A stretch of 64,000 nt of DNA from Alphaproteobacteria bacterium (lineage in GTDB: Bacteria > Pseudomonadota > Alphaproteobacteria > Micavibrionales > Micavibrionaceae): assembly GCA_023384135.1 (NCBI GenBank), contig JAHDXS010000003.1, forward strand, positions 440,728-504,727, read 5' to 3'. The notes below the pieces were generated by a model. That model was not told where the DNA came from, did not search any database, and saw only the letters and a list, made by a program, of their open reading frames with translations. Both the position numbers and the translations under genes were made by a program. Positions 1-10,376 of the stretch are shown one piece after another (the first letter of the stretch is position 1; the number at the start of each line of letters is the position of its first letter).

Positions 1-2
1 TT

Positions 3-1697
3 TTGAGCGCCCACGAAGCCGCGCACAGCCTTCTGGAAAACCGCCTGATGGCCATGGAGGCCTCACAGGAAGGCATCGCGATCATCAACCGCTTTTCGCA
101 GCTCACCTATATGAACAACGCGCTCTTCAACATCTACGGCATTCCGCCTGAAGCCGAAGACCAGTTTCTGGGCGAAAACTGGCTGCGTTTGTTTCCGGAC
201 GATCAGGCGAAATTCATGGTGGACAAGGCCCTCGCGTCCATCGAGCGCGAAGGGTTCTGGACAGGCCCCGTCGAACTCAAGCTTGATGGCGGCGCCGTGC
301 AACGCCTTGACCTCGCGCTTTCGCGCCTGCCCGACGGCGGCCTGATCTGCACCACGCGCGACGTGACGGAACGCCATAATAACGAAAAGGAAAAAAAGCA
401 GCTCGAAGAGCAATTCTATCAATCCCAGAAGATGGAGGCGGTCGGCCGCCTCGCCGGAGGGATCGCGCATGATTTCAACAATATCCTCGCCGCGATTTCC
501 GGTTACGCCGAATTTCTCGAGGAAGATCTTCCCGAAGACTCGCCGCAACGGGGCTTCGCAAAAAACATCCTCAGCGCCGGACGCGAGGCCAAGGCCCTGA
601 TCGACCAGATGCTCGCCTTCTCCCGCCGCAAGGACAGCGCCATGGAGCCTGTCGATATTTTGCTGTCCTTGCAGGAAACCGTCTCGATCCTGAATGCCAG
701 CGTGCCTAAATCCATCGAGATCAAAACCGATTATCAAGTGCCGCAAGCCGTAATAAAAGGCAACGCCTCGCAAATTATGCAGGTTTTCATGAACCTGTCC
801 GTAAACGCGCGCGACGCGATCGACACGAATCGCGGCACGATCGGCATAAGCGTATCAACCAAGAACGCCGAAGATTTTCCGCTCCCCGAGGCCATCGCAA
901 ACGACCTGCCCGATCCGGGCGAGCAACCGCCGACATGGGTTGAAGATAGAAACGCCGGAACGACCCGCCTCGTGTTGGGCCGTGTCGCGAGGGACCATGA
1001 TTATGTCGTGCTGCGGATATCCGATACCGGGTGCGGGATGAGCCGTGTGGTGATGGAACATATCTTCGAACCGTTCTTCACCACAAAGCCCGTAAATAAG
1101 GGCACCGGGTTGGGTATGGCCACCGTGCACGGCGTGGTAACAGGTCATCAGGGAGCGATGGTCATCGAGAGCACGCTGGGCAAGGGCACGGTATTCGAAC
1201 TCTTCTTTCCCGCAGCGAATGAGGATGTCGATCAGAGTGGCCTCAGGAAAAAGCGGGACAAAAAGCCGCGCAAAAAGAAAGCCAAGGGTGAGGCCCATAT
1301 TCTGCTTGTCGAGGATCAGGACTCGGTGCGCGACATGATGCAGGACATGCTAAAGCGCATGGGCTACACCGTAAAAACAAGTGTCTCCGGGCTGGATGCG
1401 CTGGATATGCTGCGCCAATCCCCGAATGAATTCGATCTCGTCATCACCGATGAAAACATGCCGAAAATGAGCGGCACGGAATTGGTGCATCAGGTACATT
1501 ACGATTTTCCCGATATTCCCTTCATCATGCTCACCGGATATACAAAACAGCAGCTTGAGGATATGGCGCACGACCACCCGGCGATCAAGGCGATCCTGAA
1601 AAAGCCTGTTTCTAAGGATACTTTGGCGGAACAGATTGAGACGACTCTTAACGCCTCCAAATCCAGGCAAGCAGAGCCAAAGCAGCCTGCGCACTGA
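3..1697 (+). CDS. CckA-like PAS/histidine kinase/receiver hybrid (5' partial)
   Basis: Hybrid sensor kinase that probably runs in from before the window; the first in-frame start is a TTG at base 3 with no room for a ribosome site. Domains seen, numbered from that TTG: PAS about 10-125, coiled linker about 126-142, HisKA with the H-box GGIAHDFNNI (phospho-acceptor His about 156), HATPase with the N-box NLSVNARDAI and the G-boxes DTGCGM and GTGLGM, and a C-terminal receiver with phospho-acceptor Asp about 483 (VITDENMP) and the conserved Lys in LKKPV. The GGIAHDFNNILAAI form of the H-box is typical of CckA, the alphaproteobacterial cell-cycle kinase feeding ChpT/CtrA. Whether N-terminal membrane segments exist cannot be seen. 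It is convergent with the next gene. The kinase-plus-receiver call is firm; orthology to CckA itself is inference. Confidence 0.85.
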   Translation: MSAHEAAHSLLENRLMAMEASQEGIAIINRFSQLTYMNNALFNIYGIPPEAEDQFLGENWLRLFPDDQAKFMVDKALASIEREGFWTGPVELKLDGGAVQRLDLALSRLPDGGLICTTRDVTERHNNEKEKKQLEEQFYQSQKMEAVGRLAGGIAHDFNNILAAISGYAEFLEEDLPEDSPQRGFAKNILSAGREAKALIDQMLAFSRRKDSAMEPVDILLSLQETVSILNASVPKSIEIKTDYQVPQAVIKGNASQIMQVFMNLSVNARDAIDTNRGTIGISVSTKNAEDFPLPEAIANDLPDPGEQPPTWVEDRNAGTTRLVLGRVARDHDYVVLRISDTGCGMSRVVMEHIFEPFFTTKPVNKGTGLGMATVHGVVTGHQGAMVIESTLGKGTVFELFFPAANEDVDQSGLRKKRDKKPRKKKAKGEAHILLVEDQDSVRDMMQDMLKRMGYTVKTSVSGLDALDMLRQSPNEFDLVITDENMPKMSGTELVHQVHYDFPDIPFIMLTGYTKQQLEDMAHDHPAIKAILKKPVSKDTLAEQIETTLNASKSRQAEPKQPAH

Positions 1698-1715
1698 ATC
1701 CAGCGGAGCAACAGT

Positions 1716-3812
1716 TTATTTCATATGCCCCTCGCGCCACCACGCGAAGACCAGAAGGCACAAAAGCAGCACGAGGCTGGCCCATTCCGGCATCAGAGCG
1801 ATATCCCGTACACCCGTGACCGTATAGCCGCTATTCTGCCGCAGCCCCACCCAGTTGTTCCCGGCGTAGGTCCGTGTGTTGGTCAGCAGTCGCACGCGCG
1901 GCTCCGGCACATCGTCCAGCCACACCGCGCCGCCGCCCGAGGCCGCCATGACCGGGGCCAGACGGTCCGGCGTGGTCTTGACGCTGAATAGTTCGGGCGG
2001 ATTGATATCCCCGATGATCGCATATCGCCGCTCACGGTTTTCATCCTCGAAGCCGTAGATGCCGAGCGACTGGGCCTTCACCCGGTGCTCCAGCCATCCA
2101 TCGGATGTCGGCGCAAGCGTGAATGTCGATGGCACGCCGTCCGGCGCGGTCATGGCAATCTGCTCGCTGTCCTTGTCGTAGATATGCTTGCGCACGATGA
2201 TGGTGTCGTTATGCACCAGCACATTCATCGCGCGTTCGTCCAGTTCCGGCTCCTTCATCAGCCAGTGCACGACCCGCCGCAAAAGCTCGGCATGCGGCCC
2301 GCCATGATCGTATCCGCGCGACCACAGCCAGATATGGTCCGAAGCGATTTGCGCCACGCGGCCCTTCTGCACCCGGTCCAAAATCAAAAGCGGCTTTTTA
2401 TCGAACCCATCCATCAGCGTATCGCCGCTCTCGGCCCGAAGATCGACCTGCCGCATCCACCGCCCCCATTTCGGCGTCGCACCCTTGTCGGCGGAACGCA
2501 CGCCGCCCCACTCAAGGTTATTGGTCACGGGATGCCGCCGCCCGAGCTCGGTCAGACCGGGGCGGAAGGGCTTTTCGATCACCGCCCCCGTGGGGCTGCC
2601 GGGCAGGATATTCATCAGGCTGGTCATATAAACCGAATCCTCGCCTGCGAAGGCCGGGCCGCTGGCCTCCAGGAACGCGCCGCCCTCCTGAACATACCGC
2701 GCGATATTGTCGAAATACTGGTTGGGCAGGATGCGGTTGAGGTGATAACGGTCAAAAACGATCAGGTCGAAATCGTAAAGCTTGATCTCGAACAACTCGC
2801 GGAACGGAAACGCGATCAGCGAAAGCTCATGCTGCGGCGTGAGATCCAGCTTCTGCGGCTCGCGCAAGATCGTGAAATGCACGAGATCGACGCCGGGATC
2901 GGAGGTCAGAAGATCCCGCCACGTCCGCCCGCCCGCATGCGGGCGTCCGGAAACCAGCAGGACCTTCAGCCGGTCGCGCACCCCGTTCAGCAGGATCGCC
3001 GCCCGGTTATTCGCGGGCGTCAGCTCATTCGCCGCGACGTTGACGCTGAGCTCAAACACGTTCTGCCCCGGATGATCGACGGGCAGGGTAACGCTCTGCT
3101 CCGCATTCACCGGGACGGTGTAATATTCGCGGCTCCCGTCATGCTTGCGCAGCGTAACGTTGGCTGTCTGCGCCCCGATATTGGGCGTGTCCTCGACGAT
3201 ATACTTGACCGTCACGCTCTGCCCGACGAGGCCGTAGCTGGGCGCGGTCTTGATGACGATCTGGCGGTCCCGCTCGTTCCGGTCGCCGCTCAGAAGCGTG
3301 CTGACCGGGCCGTATTGCGCAAACTGCGAATCGTTGAACGGCACATCGTGGATCTGCCCGTCGGTGATGAAAATCACGCCGGCCCGCCGCGTCTGCGGCA
3401 CACTGGCGAAGGCGGGGTCGAGCACCTCAAATAATTTTGTGCGGTTCTCAAGCGTCCCGCTTTGTGGCGCCTCAATGATCCGCACCTCCAGCCCGTCGAT
3501 TTGTTCAAGCTGCGCCCGCACGGAAGAAAGCGCCCGGTCTGTCCGCGCCCTGCGCTGGCCCATATCCTGGCTGGGGCTGCGGTCAACGACGATAACGGCC
3601 ACATCGTCCACGCCCTTGCGCTCTTCCTGCAAAAGGGAAGGGTTCATCAGAACCAGAATGAAAAACGCCAGCGCGACGATGCGGAACGCGAGCGTCCGCC
3701 GCGAACGCCACAGCGCGGCGGCGGCAAACAGCACGCCGATGGCGATGGCAAGGCCGAGCCACCAGCCGTCCAGAAGCGGCGAGAAATGCAGGCGCAGAGC
3801 GGGACCGTTCAT
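1716..3812 (-). CDS. Membrane protein with von Willebrand A-like (MIDAS) region, end of MoxR operon
   Basis: A 698-residue protein, last gene of the moxR-DUF58-DUF4159 operon, 12 bases after its neighbour. Two membrane helices (about 17-35 and 41-57) precede a VWA-like segment opening with DRSPS at Asp77, which fits the DxSxS metal-site motif; a second acidic motif, ITDGQIHD, follows near residue 150. The middle is extracytoplasmic-looking, with a region (about 285-400) resembling the glutamine-amidotransferase-like fold of such proteins. A last membrane helix lies near 672-692. In related MoxR/VWA systems (BatB family, CoxE/RavA analogies) the AAA+ ATPase acts on VWA proteins in chaperone-like or metal-insertion roles. 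The client here is unknown. The family call is moderate; the biochemical role is not established. Confidence 0.75.
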   Translation of the reverse strand: MNGPALRLHFSPLLDGWWLGLAIAIGVLFAAAALWRSRRTLAFRIVALAFFILVLMNPSLLQEERKGVDDVAVIVVDRSPSQDMGQRRARTDRALSSVRAQLEQIDGLEVRIIEAPQSGTLENRTKLFEVLDPAFASVPQTRRAGVIFITDGQIHDVPFNDSQFAQYGPVSTLLSGDRNERDRQIVIKTAPSYGLVGQSVTVKYIVEDTPNIGAQTANVTLRKHDGSREYYTVPVNAEQSVTLPVDHPGQNVFELSVNVAANELTPANNRAAILLNGVRDRLKVLLVSGRPHAGGRTWRDLLTSDPGVDLVHFTILREPQKLDLTPQHELSLIAFPFRELFEIKLYDFDLIVFDRYHLNRILPNQYFDNIARYVQEGGAFLEASGPAFAGEDSVYMTSLMNILPGSPTGAVIEKPFRPGLTELGRRHPVTNNLEWGGVRSADKGATPKWGRWMRQVDLRAESGDTLMDGFDKKPLLILDRVQKGRVAQIASDHIWLWSRGYDHGGPHAELLRRVVHWLMKEPELDERAMNVLVHNDTIIVRKHIYDKDSEQIAMTAPDGVPSTFTLAPTSDGWLEHRVKAQSLGIYGFEDENRERRYAIIGDINPPELFSVKTTPDRLAPVMAASGGGAVWLDDVPEPRVRLLTNTRTYAGNNWVGLRQNSGYTVTGVRDIALMPEWASLVLLLCLLVFAWWREGHMK

Positions 3813-3824
3813 CGCTTCGCCTCC

Positions 3825-6596
3825 CTATTGATCCAGCCGCCGCAGGATATGCGGCAGGTGGACCTGATCGTTTTTGTAATTCCCGGTGAGCGCGTACATC
3901 ACGAGATTGACCCCGAACCGCAGGCAAAGCTCCTCCTGCCGCGAACGCCCGAAGACCGGGGAGCGCATGCCGCCCGTCCCGGAATCAGCCCAGCACCCGG
4001 CCCAGTCGTTCCCGCCGATGATAACGGAGGACACATCGTCCCGCCCGCCCGCGCTGTGCGCTTCAACCCAGACATCGCCCGCCGCGCTGCGCCCCGGAAA
4101 ATCCTCCATCAGATAGAAGGAACGCTTGAGCGCGTGTTGTTCGGGCACCGGAACCAGCGGCGGAATGTTGAGCGTCTCGGTAATCGAGCGCAGCGTGCGC
4201 GAACTCTCCGTCTCCGCCGATCCGCGCCCGCCATCGCGCGTATCGAACAGGATCGTGCCGCCGTGATCGAGATAATTCTGCACGTTCTGCATCGCCTTGC
4301 CGGAATAGGGCGACTTGCCCGGCGCAACCGCCCAGTAGATCAGCGGGAAGAACGCCAGATTGTCGGTTTCCGGATTCACCGCGACGATCCCGTCCGGCTC
4401 CGCCGAACTCCTGCGGGTGAGAATGTCGGAAAGGCCCTCGAGCCCTCGCCGCGTGATCGCATCGACCGAACTGTCGCCGCTCTGCACATACGCGAGGTAA
4501 AACCCGCCGGCATATTTGATATCGTCCTCTGAGATCGCAGGCGCGTCCTCGGCTCTTGCCCCGCCCGAAAACGCCGCAACTAAAATCAGGACCGCCGCCG
4601 CCCGCCGAGCATAACGCGCAGCGAGGGCCGCCAGCCCGCCCGAGAGAATCAGCATCATCGCCAGCCAGTCGGCGAAGAACAGCATCAGCGCCCCGTAGAG
4701 AAGGGAAGGTGTGAGATCCACCTCGTATTCCGTCTCGTAGAACGCCCGCTGCACGCTCGCGGGCAGGTCCGCCATGCGCAAGGGGAGCAGGGCTGTGCCG
4801 AGATTGAGCGCGAACTGAACACCGCCCGAACCGTAAAGCCCCGGAGGATGCAGCGGCCCCGGCACGAACCGCTCCGTCGCATCGGCGGGCAGGGATTGCA
4901 CGTAGGCCGGCGGCGGGCCAAGCGCCCCGTTCCCGTCGAGGATCAGCACTGGATCGAGAAAACTTTGTTTATTGAGCAGCGCCTTGTTCACCGCCCGCCC
5001 GGCGAGGCTGCCGATCCGCTTGAGAATTTCAACGTAAACGCCCGACAGCGCGAGATCGGACCAGTCCGGCGTGGCCGTCGTATGTACGAGGACCACCAGC
5101 CCGCGCTCTAGCGCCATCCCGGTGATCAGCGGCGTTCCATCCTCAAGCCGCGCCCAGACTTTATCCTCCAGATCCTGCGCCGGATCAGCCAGAACCTGCT
5201 GCCGCACCCGCACCTCCTTGGGAACCTCCAGCCCGTAAAGCGGACTGTCTTCCGCGAACGGCAAGAGGGCCTGCGGCTTGTCCCACGAGAGCGATCCTTC
5301 GAGCGCCCGCCCGCCCGCGCGCAGCCGCACGGGCATGAGATATTGCTCGCCCTGCGCCTCGCTCAGCTTCGGCCCGGAGAACCGCAAGAGCAGACCGCCA
5401 TTCTTCACCCATTGCTCAAGCGCGTTCAGCGTATCCGAAGGCATCGCGCCGACATCGGGCAGGATGATCATGGAGAGATCCTCGATCTTCAAAAGCGCGT
5501 CGATCGTATCGCTCGTGATCTGCGCGTGTGGCTCCAGCGCCCGTCGCAGGTAAAACCCGGCCTTCACCAGCGGCGCGGTGTCCGAATCCTCCGCCGGTTC
5601 GGCGATCCCGACATGCCGCCGCACGAACTGATCGTCCATGAGCAAAACCGCGCCCGCGCCGCGCAAGCCTCCGACTCGGAACATGCTCGTCTCGGCCCGC
5701 AGACGGTCGCTCAACTCGAAATGGACGGGTTGCGGCGTTTTCTTTTTGTTCAGCGTGACGTTGAGAACGTCCAGAATCTGCCCGGCCCGCGAAACGGCCT
5801 GCACCGCCGCCGGGAACACGTCGGGCACGCCCTCCGGCGCTTCGATCGTGAGATGCACCCCGCCGGTCTTTTGATTGTTCTTCGCATACTCTTCGGGCGA
5901 TCCGGGACGGATCAGCAGCGGCAAGCGGTTCCCCTCAGGCCCGGTATAACGCAGGCTCCCCTGCGCCTGCAGCGCTTGCGCGAACAGCTTCATCCCGCCC
6001 TCGTCAAGTCCGTGCCCGAACCACAGCGAGGTCACACTCTGTTTGCTCGCAGAGGTTTTAAGCGCCTCCGTCGCGGCCTTGAGATCGGCAGGCCACGGCA
6101 GCGGCGCAAGCCCGCGCAGAACAGAAACCGCCTCCTGATACGCCATCGGCCCCTGATGCAGCGGCAAGGTCTCGCCCGGTTGCGGCGCGGTGGTCAGAAT
6201 ATAAATTTCCCGCTGGTCGCGCGAAGCCTGTTTGAGCGCCTCCTCGGCGGCCTCCATCTGAAAGCCCCAGCTCTGCGCCCCCGCCCAGCTGTTATCCAGA
6301 ACGAGCCGCACCGGACCAGAGCCCGAAATACCCTCGGCGGGATTGAAGACGGGCCGCGCGAGCGCGATGATGATGAGCGCCGCGATCAACAGTCGCAGCA
6401 GGAGAACCCACCACGGCGTCTTACTCGGCGTCTGCTCGTCGGAAATGAGGCCCGCAAGAAACCGCGTTGCGGGAAACGAAACGATTCGCGGCGCGGGCGG
6501 CGTGACACGCAGCAAATACCACAGCACCGGCAACGCCAGCAGCGCGGAGAGGATCCACGGCTGAAGAAACACCATATTGGCGAACAGCCCCATCAT
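3825..6596 (-). CDS. BatA N-terminal / DUF4159 domain membrane protein
   Basis: A protein of about 923 residues. The start chosen is the ATG whose last bases overlap the TGA of the DUF58 gene (ATGA, 6593-6596), giving translational coupling; a longer reading from 6635 would run into that gene. The N-terminus (LFANMVFLQPWILSALLALP) is the two-helix BatA-like 'aerotolerance regulator N-terminal' module, followed by a long periplasmic-type region with VWA/GATase-like stretches, further helices near 640-690, and a C-terminal DUF4159 domain opening at DDIKYAGGFYLAY. DUF4159 proteins regularly follow MoxR and DUF58 genes in alphaproteobacteria. Molecular function is unknown. The architecture call is good; the role is inference from operon membership. 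Confidence 0.82.
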   Translation of the reverse strand: MMGLFANMVFLQPWILSALLALPVLWYLLRVTPPAPRIVSFPATRFLAGLISDEQTPSKTPWWVLLLRLLIAALIIIALARPVFNPAEGISGSGPVRLVLDNSWAGAQSWGFQMEAAEEALKQASRDQREIYILTTAPQPGETLPLHQGPMAYQEAVSVLRGLAPLPWPADLKAATEALKTSASKQSVTSLWFGHGLDEGGMKLFAQALQAQGSLRYTGPEGNRLPLLIRPGSPEEYAKNNQKTGGVHLTIEAPEGVPDVFPAAVQAVSRAGQILDVLNVTLNKKKTPQPVHFELSDRLRAETSMFRVGGLRGAGAVLLMDDQFVRRHVGIAEPAEDSDTAPLVKAGFYLRRALEPHAQITSDTIDALLKIEDLSMIILPDVGAMPSDTLNALEQWVKNGGLLLRFSGPKLSEAQGEQYLMPVRLRAGGRALEGSLSWDKPQALLPFAEDSPLYGLEVPKEVRVRQQVLADPAQDLEDKVWARLEDGTPLITGMALERGLVVLVHTTATPDWSDLALSGVYVEILKRIGSLAGRAVNKALLNKQSFLDPVLILDGNGALGPPPAYVQSLPADATERFVPGPLHPPGLYGSGGVQFALNLGTALLPLRMADLPASVQRAFYETEYEVDLTPSLLYGALMLFFADWLAMMLILSGGLAALAARYARRAAAVLILVAAFSGGARAEDAPAISEDDIKYAGGFYLAYVQSGDSSVDAITRRGLEGLSDILTRRSSAEPDGIVAVNPETDNLAFFPLIYWAVAPGKSPYSGKAMQNVQNYLDHGGTILFDTRDGGRGSAETESSRTLRSITETLNIPPLVPVPEQHALKRSFYLMEDFPGRSAAGDVWVEAHSAGGRDDVSSVIIGGNDWAGCWADSGTGGMRSPVFGRSRQEELCLRFGVNLVMYALTGNYKNDQVHLPHILRRLDQ

Positions 6597-7504
6597 CCCC
6601 GCACCCCCTGATTCGCCGCCCCGATCATGAGCCAAAGCGCCATGACGGTTTCCGCGAGATCATGATTCGTGCGATGCAGGACATACGGCCAGTTGCGCCC
6701 GGCGCAGAGCGCATACACGCCTTGCAGATGCTCCTGTACCCGCGCCTTGTATTGCGCCCGCACAGACCCGACATTATTGACCGTCTCGCGCTCGTCGCTG
6801 CGCGGCCCCTGAAACATGACCCGCCCGGTGAAATCGAGATCCATTTCCTGAGGGTCCAGAACCTGAACGACCAGCGCGTTCGCGGTCGAGGCCGAGAGCA
6901 TATCGAAGGTCTCCGCCAGCCGAGGCAGGGGATCAAGAAAATCTCCGGCCATGATGAGGGAGGCGTTCTGGGGCAAAGCGAAACCATCCACTTCAGGCAG
7001 CGTCGCGTCCGCATCGCCCGAGGGACGCAAAAGCCGCTGCGCAAGAACTTGCAAATTGGCCTCGCTCCGTCCGGTGCGCGGCTCGCCGTAAAATCCGACC
7101 TGCTCGTGGGCGCGTGAAAGCAGAATCGCCAGCGCCAGCGTAATCACACGCGCCGCATCGCCCTTGGTGGGCAGGCTGCGGGATGAGGCGTACTCCATGC
7201 CCGCGCTGCCGCTGCACCAGAAGAACGTCTTCTGCGCAATCTGCCATTCCTTTTGCCGGATGAAGATCCGGTCGCCCTTGGCCGATTGCCGCCAGTCGAT
7301 ATCCTGCGGCCGATCGCCCGGCTCATAATCGCGGAACTGCCAGAATTTTTCGCCCGCCCCAGCCTTGCGCAGCGCGTGGTCGCCATGCAGAATTCCGTTC
7401 GCCACGCGCTCCGCCCGCATCATGAGCGAGGGCAGGCTGGCCGACGCGCGGTCCGCCTGATGGCGCAGGGCGATAATATCCGTAAAACGCATCATGGGCC
7501 GCAC
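6593..7504 (-). CDS. DUF58 domain protein
   Basis: A 303-residue protein with the DUF58 hallmark GEKFWQFRDYEPGDRPQDIDWRQSA shape near residues 50-75 (only the core FRDYEPGD and IDW need matching), then a degenerate VWA-like fold. DUF58 genes almost always sit directly after moxR, as here (32 bases downstream). The protein is presumed to be a cytoplasmic or membrane-associated partner of the MoxR ATPase. Starts at residues 1, 4 and 5 are all possible; the first was kept. Its stop overlaps the next start (ATGA). Function beyond the association is unknown. Confidence 0.88.
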   Translation of the reverse strand: MRPMMRFTDIIALRHQADRASASLPSLMMRAERVANGILHGDHALRKAGAGEKFWQFRDYEPGDRPQDIDWRQSAKGDRIFIRQKEWQIAQKTFFWCSGSAGMEYASSRSLPTKGDAARVITLALAILLSRAHEQVGFYGEPRTGRSEANLQVLAQRLLRPSGDADATLPEVDGFALPQNASLIMAGDFLDPLPRLAETFDMLSASTANALVVQVLDPQEMDLDFTGRVMFQGPRSDERETVNNVGSVRAQYKARVQEHLQGVYALCAGRNWPYVLHRTNHDLAETVMALWLMIGAANQGVRG

Positions 7505-7536
7505 AGGCGGGCTCCTTCCGAAGGGGTGCTGGAGGG

Positions 7537-8529
<993 letters not shown>

Positions 8530-8647
8530 GGCTTTAGAAACTCCTTCCTTGGAAAAGGGATGGCGATTATACTGGCGACAACCGGGCACGGCCAAGAACA
8601 AGGGCCGCAACCGTCCGCTCCGCGCGTATCTTAGAACCATCGGCCCC

Positions 8648-9118
8648 ATGACACAACATCAACCCGACGCCGACCCGCAGAATTTCCGCATCGACCGCGA
8701 CGGGCGCTGGTACCATGACGGCGCCCCCATCGGCCGCGACGCGATCGTGGCGCTGTTCGCCAAGCGCGGCCTCAAGCGCGACGATCAGGGCCGCTACTGG
8801 CTGCAATCCCCGTTCGAGAAATACGCGGTGGAGGTCGAGGACGTGCCCTTCGTCATCACCGCTTATGAAATCGAGGGTGAGGCGCTGATCTTCACAACCA
8901 ACTTGGGCGAACGCGTGACCGTGTCGCCCGAACGCCCGCTGGAGCTTCGCGCCTATCCCGCGGCGGAAGGTAAAATCCCCTATATCGAGGTGCGCGGCGG
9001 TCTTTACGCCCGCATGGGCCGCGCAGTTTATTACGATCTGCTCTCGAATTACGGCGCACGCCTCACGCTGGGCGGGCAAACCTATCAACTAGCCGAGGAG
9101 GATCAGCACGGTGAGTAA
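8648..9118 (+). CDS. DUF1285 protein
   Basis: A 156-residue protein starting at ATG 8648 (MTQHQPDADP). The pattern W-x-HDGAPIGR, then LFAKRGLKRDDQGRYWLQSP, then EVEDVPFVI matches DUF1285, a small beta-rich family of unknown function. The gene is divergent from moxR with 118 bases between the starts, a layout common in alphaproteobacteria. Its stop overlaps the GTG of cca by 8 bases, so the two genes are translationally coupled. A longer in-frame reading back to 8396 runs antisense through moxR and was discarded. Confidence 0.85.
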   Translation: MTQHQPDADPQNFRIDRDGRWYHDGAPIGRDAIVALFAKRGLKRDDQGRYWLQSPFEKYAVEVEDVPFVITAYEIEGEALIFTTNLGERVTVSPERPLELRAYPAAEGKIPYIEVRGGLYARMGRAVYYDLLSNYGARLTLGGQTYQLAEEDQHGE

Positions 9119-10361
9119 GGGAGCAGGCCTTCGCCCCGTCAAAACCATCGCGCCGCAGGACTGGATGACCTCCGCCCCGGCGAAAAAATTGCTGGCCGCG
9201 CTGGAGGATGGGCGGAATAAGACCGAAGGCCCCGCCGCGCTGTTCGTCGGCGGCTGTGTACGCAACGCGCTGTTGGGCCTGCCCGTGGAAGATGTAGACA
9301 TCGCCACGCCGCTTCCGCCCGAAACGGTCACGGAACGCTGCACGGCCAAAGGCATCACCATCATCCCCACAGGCATCAAGCACGGCACCGTCACCGCATT
9401 GATCGACGGCACGCACTTCGAGATCACGACCCTGCGCCGCGATCTTGAGACCGATGGCCGCCGCGCCGAAGTCGGCTTCACCGAAAGCTGGATCGAGGAC
9501 GCGCAGCGCCGTGATTTCACCATGAACACGCTTCTGGCCGATCAGGCTGGAAAAATCTTCGACCCGACCGGGCAGGGAATCGACGATCTGGAGGCGCGGC
9601 GCATCAGATTCGTTGGCGAACCCGCGCAGCGCATCGCGGAGGATTATCTGCGCATCCTGCGCTTCTTCCGCTTCCACGCGATTTACGGCAAGGGGGATTT
9701 CGACGCGCAGGCGCTCGAAGCCTGCTGCGCCGCCGCCGCGAAGATAAAAACCCTTTCGCGCGAGCGGATTACGCAGGAATTTTTCAAGATCTTGGCGTCA
9801 ACAAACCCGCGCGGCATCCTCGCGGTCATGTTCGCCAATAACATTTTGTCCGAATTCGATTTTCCTGATTCAAACCCCGAGCTTCTGCAGCATGTCTGCC
9901 ATTTTCAGGACCGCTACCGCCTTGTGGCACTGCCCGCGCGTCTGTATTTGCAGGCGGGCATGAATCTGAAAAATATCGCGGCGATGGAAAGTCTGATCCT
10001 GTTCCCTAAAGTTTTTTTGAAAGATATGCAGGCCATAGAAGGCGCATTGAACGCGCCTGACCTCTCGTGCGACTCTGCCGTACGTGTGTGCGTTTATCGG
10101 TTTGGCCGCACGATCACGGCGCAGGCGCTGATGATCGAACTGGCGCAGGATCGGGTCATGAACGCCTTTGCGCCCACAGCTCTGAAAATAATCCAAACGT
10201 GGGACATTCCCGAACTCCCGGTGGATGGGAACGACCTTCTGAACGCGGGGATGAGCCCCGGCCCTGAACTCGGGGAGGCTCTGGAAAAGCTGGAGAACGA
10301 CTGGATCGCATCGGATTTCGCCGCCGACCGTAAGGCGCTGCTAGAAAGCCTAAAATCATAA
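9111..10361 (+). CDS. cca: CCA tRNA nucleotidyltransferase / poly(A) polymerase family
   Basis: A class II nucleotidyltransferase of 416 residues that adds or repairs the 3' CCA end of tRNA. It has the head-domain motif LFVGGCVRNALLG followed by the metal-binding DVDIAT (DxD), then the RRDFTMNTL motif, the D-x-E linker region (IDDLEARRIRFVG), and the nucleotide-discriminating stretch EDYLRILRFFRFHA. The start is GTG 9111, preceded by GAGGAG inside the end of the DUF1285 gene. Length and motifs are normal for the alphaproteobacterial type without an HD domain. The distinction between a CCA-adding enzyme and a poly(A) polymerase is by context only. Confidence 0.93.
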   Translation: MSKGAGLRPVKTIAPQDWMTSAPAKKLLAALEDGRNKTEGPAALFVGGCVRNALLGLPVEDVDIATPLPPETVTERCTAKGITIIPTGIKHGTVTALIDGTHFEITTLRRDLETDGRRAEVGFTESWIEDAQRRDFTMNTLLADQAGKIFDPTGQGIDDLEARRIRFVGEPAQRIAEDYLRILRFFRFHAIYGKGDFDAQALEACCAAAAKIKTLSRERITQEFFKILASTNPRGILAVMFANNILSEFDFPDSNPELLQHVCHFQDRYRLVALPARLYLQAGMNLKNIAAMESLILFPKVFLKDMQAIEGALNAPDLSCDSAVRVCVYRFGRTITAQALMIELAQDRVMNAFAPTALKIIQTWDIPELPVDGNDLLNAGMSPGPELGEALEKLENDWIASDFAADRKALLESLKS

Positions 10362-10376
10362 TCAAGGCAAAAAAGA

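Noticed and set aside
2085..3434. 449-residue open frame antisense to the MIDAS membrane protein, and similar ones at 5343-6611 and 49486-50724
   Set aside because: All lie opposite strong genes, have no recognisable motif and show the composition of shadow frames.
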